Shown: positions 1 through 10,800 of the stretch, piece after piece
Layout: each line of letters begins with the position of its first letter
Position numbering within the stretch: the first letter of the stretch is position 1
Assembly (NCBI GenBank): GCA_009760855.2
Contig: WPIO01000007.1
Coordinates: forward strand, 3,506,001-3,570,000
Length of the DNA stretch: 64,000 nt
Source: Cristatella mucedo
Taxonomy: Eukaryota; Bryozoa; Phylactolaemata; Cristatellidae
Reading direction: 5' to 3'
Notes under the pieces: generated by a model
The model's database searches: none
What the model was told of the DNA's origin: nothing
What the model saw: the letters and a program-made list of their open reading frames with translations, nothing else
Program-made: the position numbers and the translations under genes

Positions 1-455
1 CTAGCTGCCGAGTCTGTCACCAACTAGAAGCACGTTATTGCACAGGCCAAAAGACCTGCAACAAGTGATTAACAGAAGTTGAGACAGGATGTCACAATGC
101 CTTCTACCAACGTGGGTGTGAAATCTCTATTAAAGCAAGCCCGAATTTTTGCAACGTTTCATATCTAACATTAGGCAGACTTGACTGTCGAGATGGTCTG
201 GTCGTTGGGTGAAAAATTACTTTGAAACAGGACACCAGATTCTGTACAGATGGTAGCTATAAGCTATGCTTACCAAGTCCATTTCGAAGGATAGGTTTAC
301 CTATTTCTGAGTAACACTCGGTTTGCCCATAATTAATAAGTTGGTTCATTATCATTCAATTTGGCGAAAGCTTGTCGCAGCCCAAGTGCGAATGTCAGCA
401 ATAAGTGCAGCAAGGCAGTTGAGAGTTTGACATGCAGGAGGCCAGGGAGGAATGG
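1..455 (-). mobile_element. LINE-A-related relic
   Basis: Minus-strand similarity to the LINE-A RT C-terminal half (for example CTGCCGAGT, GCACAGGCC, AAGCCCGAATTTT blocks, and a block near 361-430 like 53210-53270). Heavily decayed; it starts before the window. Confidence 0.6.
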
Positions 456-1398
456 AAGCACTGGAAGTTTGCAGAGGTCGGTCGGCCTGTCATCACATCA
501 GGAAGTAAACTTCTGCAAAAACGTGACAACTCCAAGGACCGGCAGACCGGAGCCGACTCAGCTTGACTCCGTCAAGCCGCGAGACGGGGCATGGCCGGTT
601 GGCACTGGTGGAGCTGGAGGCACAAGTGGGCCCCGTGGACTGTGGACTCGCTTCACTGGTTCATCTATTCCCGGTGGTTAAGTCGCGAAAGACAACGCTT
701 CGCCATCTTGCCGATTGACGGTAGTGCGCCATCTTGCCGCGCTACGAAAGCGCGCCATCTTTCGGCGTGACGGACTTTCTCGCTTCAATCGGTAGATACT
801 CCGTAAACGGAAGTCGCTGCAGCTTTGATGAAAGGACATTGACTAATAAGAAAGGAAGCATACAAAACATATATGCGAATAGCAAAATCCACTCAAGTAG
901 CTAAAGTATTAGTTGTGGTTTAAATGGAATTTCATTTTACTTCCATATGCAAGGTAAAATGTTTCCAAGAAAAAATTTGTAGGTTGTATAATTTTATGTT
1001 TCCATATATAAGGTGGTTACAAAAGTGCGAGGACATTAGCTGTAAACTCAGTGCATTGCGTAACAGAAATCGAGGTGCACTAAAGGGATTGAGAAAAACG
1101 AGTGCACGAAAGTGCACCCTCTCCTTTCTCTATTCAAGTTGGTTCTAAAAGAAAAGCCAACTAGCATTCGTTTGTGAACAATTCTGTTTTGATAGGAATG
1201 AATTCCAATCAAAACGCAGAATTTTTGTAAAAACAAGCTCAGCATGCCAAATATGTTTCCTTTTTTCAAAAAAAAAATCCTTTTTACGATAGGAATAGAT
1301 TCCTATCGAGAACGAGCTAAAGGCTCTCACTATAAAGTACTTGATGTTAAACTATCACAGACTCACAGACAACCGCACGAGAGACCAAGAACAGAGGA
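456..1398. other. No gene recognised
   Basis: Mixed then AT-rich sequence. A short duplicated GCGCCATCTT-type motif occurs at 699-765 (GCCATCTTGCCG twice and a third variant). Overlapping short frames at 924-1330 look like chance. Confidence 0.5.
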
Positions 1399-1680
1399 AT
1401 AATAATAATAATACACTTGATACAGCGCCCTCGGAGAACTCCATCTCTCTCCAGGGCGCTTTACATTTGCTGCAAAGGAAACACGATCGAGTGGTAAGAG
1501 GAAATATCATGCTTGATAAATAAAATAATATGGTTAGGGGTGACATGCACAGGGCCAGAATGCAAGAGTGGTAAGTGGAGGCATGCAAGGTGTCAGCACG
1601 CCTAAGTTCATGAAGGACGAATTACAGGGATCCACCAAATGCTGTCATAAATAGGTGCATCTCTGTGTTCTTTTTAAATA
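1399..1680 (-). mobile_element. LINE-A 3' end
   Basis: Has the AAT repeat, stem-loop (about 1423-1465) and the 3' UTR modules, and is cut off at 1680 where LINE-B sequence begins on the other strand. Confidence 0.8.
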
Positions 1681-1681
1681 G

Positions 1682-2946
1682 GGTCAATAATCGGTCTGGC
1701 AGACGAGGCACTGGCGTGGTTCAAATCGTACTTATCTGATCGTGTTCAATCCGTGTCGTGTGGGGGTCAGGTCTCACAAGCGAGACGGGTCAACTGAGGA
1801 GTCCCTCAAGGGTCCCGTCGTCGGTCCCTTGCTGTTCTCCATTTATTCCTAACACCTGGGAAAAGTAAGGCCCGTGGAGTAGGATATCACTTTTATTCTG
1901 CCGATGCTCAGCTGTATTTTTCATTCAAACCGTCGGAATCTGCTGTAGCAACTGATAAACTGAATGCTTGCCTTGCTGACATTAGATCCTGGATGTCGGA
2001 AAACTTCTTGAAACTAAATGACAATAAAACTGAACTGCTGCTCATAGGACACCCTAAGCGTGCGGCTAGATTAAAAGGCTTTGCTCTTCTAATAGGCGAT
2101 TCTATTGTGCGACCATCACTACGTGCTCGAAATGTAGGTGTCGTTTTTTGACAGGTGCCTAAATTTTAAAAGCTTCATTCAGAAGACTGCTTCTACAGCT
2201 AGCCATCACGTCCGATCCCTATCAAATATTAGGAGCTGTCGTCCACAGTGGCTTGCAAAAAATTCAACTAGCTCCTTAGTTCTGTCTCTGCTTGATTATT
2301 GCAATTCCCTTCTGGCTGGGCTACCAAAAAAAGCAACTAGGCCAGCAGCTGGCTATGAACATGGCTGCAAGGCTAGTTTTCCAGTCCCGAAGGTTTGACC
2401 ACTTGTCTCCTTTGCTAAAAGAGCTAGGATGGCTGCCGGTTGATCAACGGATACAGAGCAAAGCTCTTATGCTGATACACAAGGCACGCCACAACTTGGC
2501 TCCTCCATACCTAGCTGAACTTCTGCACCAGTTTCAGCCTCCTCGTGCCTTCATGTCATATATAGATAATAAATTAGCTGCTCCATTCCTCTGTTAAAGA
2601 CCGTTGGCGACAGAAGCTTTAGCTCTGCAGGCCTTAGACTGTGAAACTTGCTTACACCATTCTTACGCAACGACAGCTACTCTCCTGCTGCCGACTATGG
2701 CTCACTCTTTTCAGCGGTCCTGAGCTGCTACTTCCATGCTACTCACTACCTCGACTGTTCTGCTGATTGTGCTATGCTTCCCACTTTCTCTTTCTTACGC
2801 GATAGGAAGTCTGTTGGCTACCGAATGCATACCGAAAGCCGCATAAGCTGTGAGTGCGCTATACAAAACTCTCCTTCGTAACGCCCACATAGTCTTTATG
2901 GCTTTGCCGAGTTACAGACAGAAAAACATTACATTATGTTACAATA
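1682..2946 (+). mobile_element. LINE-B, 5'-truncated and decayed
   Basis: Starts inside the RT (GLADEALAWFKSYLSD) and runs through ALAWFKSYL, a PQGS-like site, a YSAD version of YADD, FLKLNDNKTELLLIGHP and the C-terminus, to a hairpin tail and ACATTAC repeats. Several frame breaks. It ends at a junction with minus-strand LINE-A that is repeated at 28296. Confidence 0.82.
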
Positions 2947-2947
2947 C

Positions 2948-3350
2948 CACCAGCACAGGGTAGGGGTGACATGCACAGGGTCAGCATGCAAGTGTGGTTT
3001 AGTGGCAGCATGCAACAGCGTCAGCACGCATAAGCACACAAAGGACGAATCACAGGGACCCACTAAATGTTGTCATAAATAAGTGCGTTTTTAATTTCTT
3101 TCGAAATGTGGTCAAGTCGGAAGATGTCGTGACGAAAGTCGGGAGTGCGTTCCAGGCTTTGGGAGCATACGAGCTACAGGCACGGAATCCAAATGATTTG
3201 AGTTTAGTACGAGGTATAGATAAACAGTTAGTTTCCGAAAAGCAGGTGGTACGATGCTCCTTCTGGTGGGGCAGTAGATCTTATAGGTAGGCTGGAGCCA
3301 AAGAATGAAGGAACCTAAAAGTGAGCGACAGAACCTTGAGCGAGTAAGCC
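2948..3350 (-). mobile_element. LINE-A fragment lacking its 3' stem-loop
   Basis: 3' UTR modules and C-terminal coding similarity. The terminal ~130 bases, including the hairpin, are missing at the junction with LINE-B. The identical breakpoint occurs in the copy at 28297-30900. Confidence 0.78.
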
Positions 3351-3989
3351 TATAAGCATAGCTTCAGAAACTTCAGAAAACTTCAGAAACTCGGCGTAGA
3401 CACTACTTTCGTCATTCAGGCGCTACAACAATAGACCGAAGAAGAAGCTACTGGGCGTCATGATTTGACTGACTTCATGATTCGATTGACTTTCGAGTCA
3501 AATTTCTCAACGAGCTTCTCAACGAGGCCAAGTCAGCCCACCGGGAATACCAAGTCATTCATTTAAATAAAAACCTTTCATTGTGCCTTCGAGAAGTCTC
3601 GATCCATGAAAAGACTAGTTGAATGCAAACAGACTTGTGGTGCAAGCCTTACACAGCAATTTCGTGGAAAACTTAGGTGATAAATAGTGGGGGGGTGGGA
3701 GGTGGGAGACTTCATCCAAAGGCTCGACATGTGACTCGGCAATTCCAGTCTACCGTTTGCGATGCAACGAAACCAGTTCCGCTGTTTTGGCATTTCAAAT
3801 CATAAGGATAATCCTTCGACCGAGTTGGTGTCTAACTTCGTAAGCCAGTCTTTACATACGGACAATCGTAAGTGGTATTGACTCGAGGAAGCCACGACAG
3901 AGATGATTGCTGCAAAACTAGCATCAAAAGCCTTTTAACAAGAAAATGCTATGGAATCGACGACATAAACTAATATTCGGCTTAAGGAC
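3351..3989. other. No gene recognised
   Basis: Contains a small tandem ACTTCAGAAA-type repeat at 3362-3391 and a GACTTCATGATT/GATTGACTTTC-type repeat near 3470-3500. Otherwise featureless. Confidence 0.5.
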
Positions 3990-4075
3990 ATAAATAATAA
4001 TAATAATAACAATAGTAATGCGTCTGACATAGGGCCCTCGGAGAACTCAATCTGCTTCTAGGCACTTTAAATATA
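3990..4075 (-). mobile_element. LINE-A tail-only relic
   Basis: AAT repeat followed by a degraded stem-loop (GGGCCCTCGGAGAACTC). Lies downstream of the receptor stop codon. Confidence 0.55.
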
Positions 4076-4673
4076 AATACCGTGTTAGGCTAAGGTTTGC
4101 ATTGAAAAAGAAATGCTTAAAATTTCAAACTTTCGAATTTGAGCATAATTTTATTTTCAAACTTTCAGCTTCACTTTCACCCAATTAGGACGTTCCTGAT
4201 CTGATCGCACCTGATCGCGCGGGTCTGAGCCAGTGTGCAGGTGAGAATCATGCTACACTGCAGTGACATGGTTCGCTTTAATGAAAAACCCAGTTCCTAT
4301 GACAAACGGCCAAGTCAGCATGCTCAGACCACAGCTGCAACTTGGAAGCACTGAGACTGCGGACCAACACATAACTATGAATAATATTAAAAAAATAGAA
4401 AAATATTTGGGCACATTCCAGCTAGTATGGCATGCTGGCACTACTTGGCACCACTCAGTCTAGCACTAGCACAGGACTGACAGCTAGTGGTGCTAGCACT
4501 AAGACTCTTATTCGCCACATTACCATAAGCACCTTTTCTTACTTGAGCACAGAATGCCCACCACGGCCACGGCTCCCACATGCAAAGGGACCAGCTAGAG
4601 CTAAAAACTGTGTCGACACTGAAACAGCACATTGACGTACAACATCAGCAACGAAGGTTGTTAGAGTGAAGGG

Positions 4674-4865
4674 TCAGGTGAAATCGGCCACACGGGGCTG
4701 CATGGCACCAATCAGCGAGCTGCGCTCGGAGGCAAGTTGTGACGTCGAATTCTGCCTTGGCAGCATCCACTGAGGCACTCGATCGCGCATCAGCTTTCGG
4801 ATTGCCCTCGTGGTGAAAATGAAGACCAAGCAGTTGAGCAATCCTTGAGAGCTGTCACCCATACC
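4674..4865 (-). CDS. GPR157: GPR157-like exon 4 (TM7 and C-tail)
   Basis: The acceptor ATGTGATTGCAG|GGT is at 4866/4865, phase 0. The exon codes residues 302-364. GMGDSSQGLLNCLVFIFTTR completes TM7 and matches the family's GxGxxxQGxxNC pattern; then comes a short basic C-tail (RAIRKLMRDR) and TGA at 4676-4674. The tail is Ser/Thr-containing and has no further domain. A poly(A) signal could not be assigned with confidence; an AATAAA on this strand lies near 4150. Confidence 0.83.
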   Translation of the reverse strand, partial: GMGDSSQGLLNCLVFIFTTRAIRKLMRDRVPQWMLPRQNSTSQLASERSSLIGAMQPRVADFT

Positions 4866-7800
4866 CTGCAATCACATGAACATGTGATGTGCCTGTCTCC
4901 TGCTAACAGCACCGATTGATGCACCGACGAGTGCTTGCTCTTTGTGCCGACGCATTGGCTGCGCTGTATAGCTCACAAGCAGAGAGAAATAGTCCAAATA
5001 TTTAAGCACAACTTGAAACTCCTCGCAGCCGAGAAGACTAACTGGCCGTCAAACGAAAATGTTGGCTCATGCACATGCACGTGCCGTAGGTAGCACCGCT
5101 TAAGGCACCGCAGGCAGTCAGCATACACGATCGGCAAAGAAGAAATACGAGAGCAAATACATAGCTGATAAAGTAGATCGCCTGAAAAAAAGCAGCGCAG
5201 CGGCATCGACAAAAGTAAAGAGTGGTATCGATGGCACACAAAGTAAAGTATCTCCTCAAAATAGCAGTGAACGACAGTTTCACCGTGGGCCTGAGACTGC
5301 CACAATGGTGGACCTTGCAGACCCAGTTCACCCGGTGCCAACAAGATCTGGTAAATAAACAATAAATAAAAATAAATCCTAGCTGATTAAAACAGCCTCT
5401 TTTTGCATAGCGACAGAAGAGTCTTTACGGCTATCGCCACCACTTGCAGTGGGGATAAAGGATCGCCCACCACAGGAATCGAACCCACGACCTCGGGACC
5501 GAGGTCGTGAAAGCAACCGCCTTGCCTAGTGTGCCATCACGGCTCACCTAACTCACACCCCCCCGTCAGCATTTAGGACCAAGTCCTCACAATTCCAACC
5601 GGATTGGATGCATGTCACCTCTAACCACTATATATGCTTGTTGGCATTGCGCATTTTACCAATAACCATTTGATCATGCTTTCTTTGCAGCAAATGTAAA
5701 GTGCCTAGAAAGAGATTAATTTATCTGAGGGTGCTATACAAATTTGTTATTATTATTATTATTGAGCAGAAATGGGAATCTCGAGTACTGTTTTCGAGTC
5801 ACGTGATAGTACACACTGCTAGATTTGTACTTTATTAGGACTCTAGATAAATTGTATTTGACCATCGTTTGTGGACAGTATGTGATATTTTCCAACCTGC
5901 AATAACCTTGCATCCTTCAAGTCTCAGCTCAAAAGGCATCTTTTTCCGTTAGCTTCCCCTTCGCCCCAGTGAACCTGCTTTTTTTGTTCTGTGTGTGCTA
6001 TCATTGCATGTGTGTGCATGATTCAGGGCATGTTACTTGCCATGGGTCTTACTAACCGGTGGCCACGGATGTCTCCGTGTTTGCTTTAGCATGATGGCCT
6101 AAGCATGATACTTGTATGCTTTTGTATGCTTGATATTTATATTATACTAACCATTGGGTACTGATTCTCCTGCAGTGAGCTGTAAAGCACCTCGGTAAAG
6201 ATTAAGTTCCCTTAGGATGCTATTCAAACAACCTATCACTGCTAGATTATTAGACCTATAGAAAATGACCATCATTCCCCTTAAGCTTTTGTTTTGTTGA
6301 GCAGGAAAGCATACATGTGATAATTTTACCCCATTAAAGTGACGGAAGTGATAAATTTGAAAATTACTTTGTCTCGGGACACTGCAGATACAGCTATGGC
6401 CCAAAGTAAGGTGCTAAGTAAAAAGATATTTTTGCATTAATGCATATTTTTTGTACGAGTTCACACAACTAAATTATAATTTAATAAAACCCTATAAAAA
6501 TCAATGGCCATAAAAACTGTGCTGAAAAATATACTTTTATTCGTCTACCTTAACTGTTAATCATTGGATGGAATCTTTAAGGCATGGTACTGATCAGTCG
6601 TTATAGGCGTCACAATACATATATACATCATAACATATGCATCACAAGTGGTAATATCTTCCTCATTGATATTGCATGCGGTTTTAAAGCTCCGGCTTTA
6701 AGTGGAACCGCCCTGAGTTCAAGAGCACCGAATGAAAGGTAGTCTCGATAGCTCAATCCATTACAGTAAACAGCTAACAAAGAGGTTGCCGGATCGTTGC
6801 CAGCTCCAAGCGAAATTCTTTTTTTGCACTCACTACAATGACAGACGGTGTATGGTCGCTCTGTGTTTTGAAAATATTTCGTGTGCCTGATATGTTATAT
6901 CAAGTTCTGTACGTGTGTACAATATAAACTGTTGGTAGCCTCCGAGTACCTACTGAATTTTTTCCCTAAGCTATATGATGCAAACAGCAAAGACGATGTC
7001 TTTGAGGAACTACAGATACAGAAGACAATACTGCTATGCATTGCAGCATCCTGAGACAGGCATGCAAAAGCAATATCATTCTTGGACCAGCATGCGAAGC
7101 ACACAAAAAGGCACTCGGACCACGGGTTAGCAGGACCTCTGGTTAGTAGCAATGCACTGAATCATGCGTAGGTAAGTATGCAAAGCACCCAGGGTAAAGT
7201 GAAAGTTAAAAAAAAATTAACTGGGGCTCAAGGAAAGCTGAGCGGGACTGATATGTCTCTAGCTGAGACTTAAATTATGCAAGATCAATGCAGGTGGTAA
7301 TAGAAGCCGGAAGCTAGTTCCAGACGAACAGAACAGCCTGATCACCAAAAGATATCTAGTTAGTGCAAGGATTGGTGAGACGACTGGAAGAGCAGGGTGG
7401 GGCAAGAGCCTGACACTGGTAGAGCAATAATGTAATGTAAAGTAATTTATCTTTATCTGTAACTCCACAAAGTCATAAAGACCATGTGGGTGCTACGCAG
7501 GAGAGTTTTGTATAGCGAACTCACAGCCTAAGGGGCTTTCTGTATGCATTCGGTAGCCAACAGACTTCATCTCACACAACAAAGATGAAGTAGGAAGCAT
7601 AGCCGAGTAAGGAGCTGAGGTAGTGAGTAGCATGGACGTAGCAGCTCAGGACCGCTGAAAAGGATGAGCCATAGTCGGCAGCAGGAGAGTAGTTGGCTGA
7701 CGCTAGCTAGTAAAGCGAATTGAAAGCCAATGGGAGGATTTTGAAGTCAATTCGATACTTGATACCAAGCCAGTGAAGCTCAGATATAAGAGTTGTATGG

Positions 7801-10800
7801 TGTGGCAGCTACCCTGTTGACTACAAACCAGACAAGCTGCGCAAGGTTTCGCACTAATTTATTAAGGAGCTTAGGCCAGTAGTCCTGGATAAAAGGCAGA
7901 GCAGCAATCTAGATGCCATGCCACGAGCGAGTAATAAGGTCCTATTTGTGGCAATGCTTGTAAACTGAAAGTAGGACGACTATATGGTAGAGGCAACGCG
8001 CTCATCCAATGCTAAGTCGTTTTTGAAACAGCAAACCAAGATTACGGGCAGTCGCCACAGGAATGATGCTAGATGAATTTGTTTTTCAGGTAAGGTTTTC
8101 CAAATCGAGGCTAGTTCATAGTACTATTGGATTGGTTTCATCGTCACTCGAGCCTCGAGAAGTTATTGGCCATCCATGTGTAAATGACTTCAATGGATGC
8201 TGCTAAGGAGTTAATTGAGTCGGATAGGAAGCAAGGATGAAAGGGCTAGAAGAATAAATAGAGCTGAGTGCTATATGAGCCAGGATTGTATTTCGCGATG
8301 ACATCAGCTGGAAGAAGAGTGCAGCTAGTGAAAAGAGGGTCTAAGACCGAACCCCGAGGTACCACATACTTAAAGGGTTCGCCGGATGACAGATGGTCAT
8401 TTACATTCACTCTCTAACAGGCCCTTCCAAGTCCACATGCTTGATGCTCATCTTGGTAAGTTCAAGAATGTGGCCGCTTACTTAAAGGAACATGGTGAGC
8501 ACTCCCAGCCAGATTTACTAGACTTGAAATGGAGCTACCAAGGTCAGTAAAACAAGAACATCATGGGAGACTATATTTTGGGGCTGATTTACTAAGTACT
8601 CATACATTTAGAAAAATACTTAGAGCCAAATCTTGTGGGGCCACGTTTGTGCAACTTGAATAAAAAGATATTTTAATCGTAATTTCATTGGGTTTTTTCT
8701 GACGAAATTTTTACCTGAAGACAATAATTCTGTAGACGTTTTCTAATTAGAAACGGGTATATTTCAAGTGAATAACTGCCCTGGCAACTAAAGAACAGTT
8801 TGAGGGGCTAAACGGATCTTATTTCTGTACTATTGATGCATAAGAAATAAGGAAGTAATCTAGATTGCGCTGCAATAAAATTTGCTTTCCTTAGCGTGAG
8901 TTTGCATTTTTTTATAGTAGAATATCATCCAAGATCTGAAGTACTAAACCAAAACAATACTAAACATGTAAAGCAATGCATTATTGTGGCCTTTAATATA
9001 AGTAACAGACAGACAGCTTCCATAAGACTGCATACAGGAATGGCTTTGCTACAGCGCCTACAGGTTAAGGAGAAGCAAGCGGCAAAGAATTGGGCAAAAC
9101 GTTCAAACGCTCTCAGTGACCGATCTCAACATTTAGCATTAGCTTCCTTAACTTCAGAAAAGGCAATCTAATCTTGGTTGAGATGTGGGGTTTTAATCAA
9201 CTTTCAATAGTGTAACCAGTTATAAAAAATAGGACAACTAAAGTCCGAGCAATTGTGATGGTCGCACATCAGAATCAGCCACAAGAAGAACAGTTTCCTT
9301 GCATAGCGAGCAGCAGGCTAGGGTGCCTTGTGATTAGGAGTTCGATTGTACCGTCGTTTAGTTTAATGAAATTGGCCACAATTCAGTAACAAATGACTGC
9401 AAGGTAAGTACCCGGTTCATCAGTCGCTTCAGCACAATCCAATGGTTAAACGATGAATACAGCCGAATACTGTCAGCGTTGGGGACCCCACCCGACCCGA
9501 ATCCCAGACCCAACTTGTCCCAGAGGCTCGGTATAAATGGAGAATAGCAAAGGATCGAGGATGGACTATCGTGGAACTCTGCAGATGACTGGTGCGCACA
9601 CTTCTGTATGCCTCTATGATTGCATGCAGTCTCTCTCTCCATATATAAAAATTCTTCCAAACGTGGGCTTCACAGCCACACTAATTACACTAATCTATAT
9701 GGAATAGCTTACCTGCAGTGGAGCCATGTATTCACTCACAATCCACAACAAATTTTGGTCGTTTGCCGAAGGAAAGCTTGACATATTAGCTGCATTCAGG
9801 ACGAATCTTACTATTCCGAATATTCGTGAAATAATAAACACAAGTGGCACGAATAGCAGCTTTCGGCTTGCATACTTGTAAGTCGTGTCGGTATCCCAGT
9901 TCGAGCTGGGCCACTGAGCAGCTTGTTGCGACTGCAAGAGAGCAATGTAATGTAATGTATCTCTGTCTGTAACTCCACAAAGTCACAAAGACTATGTGGG
10001 TGTTACGAAGGATAGTTTTGCATAGCCCAATCAAAGCTTAAGCGGCTTTAGGTACGCATTCGGTAGCCAACAGACTTCGTCTCACGCAACAAAGAGAAAG
10101 TGGGAAGCATAGCACAGTCAGCAGAACAGTCGAGGTAGTGAGTAGCATGGAAGTAGCAGCTCAGGACTGCTGAAAAGGATAAGCCATAGTCGGCAGTAGG
10201 AGAGTAGTCGTTGTTGCATAAGAATCGTGGAAGATTCCACAAGAAGAGCTCCACAGTCTAGGACCTGCAGAGCACAAGCTTCTGTCACCAGGTCTAAAGG
10301 TCTTAAAGGTCTTTAAACGAAGGAATGGAACAGCTAGTTTATTGTCCATACAGGACCTGAAGGCACAAGGAGGCTGGAACTAGAGCAGCAGTTCAGCTAA
10401 GTATGGAGGAGCCAAGCCCCTGCAGGCTTTATGGGTCAGCATAAGAACTTTGCTCTGTATAATTTATTCAACCGTCAGCCATCTTTAAGCATCTCTGTTA
10501 GCAAAGGAGACACGAGGTCAAACCTCTGGAATTTTCAAACCAGCCTTGCAGCAATATTCATAGCCATCTGCAGAGGCCTAGTTGCTTTTTACGGTAGCCC
10601 AGCCAGAAGGGAATTACAATAATCTAGCCCACACAGAACTAAAGAGCTAGTTAATTTTTTGCAGGCCACCGTGGAAGACAGTTACTAATTTTAGATAGTT
10701 ATCGGACGTGAATGGCTAGCTGTAGATGCAGACTTCTGAATGAAGCTTTAACAATGTAGGCAGTTGCCGAAAAACGGCACCTAAATTTCGAGCACGTGTT

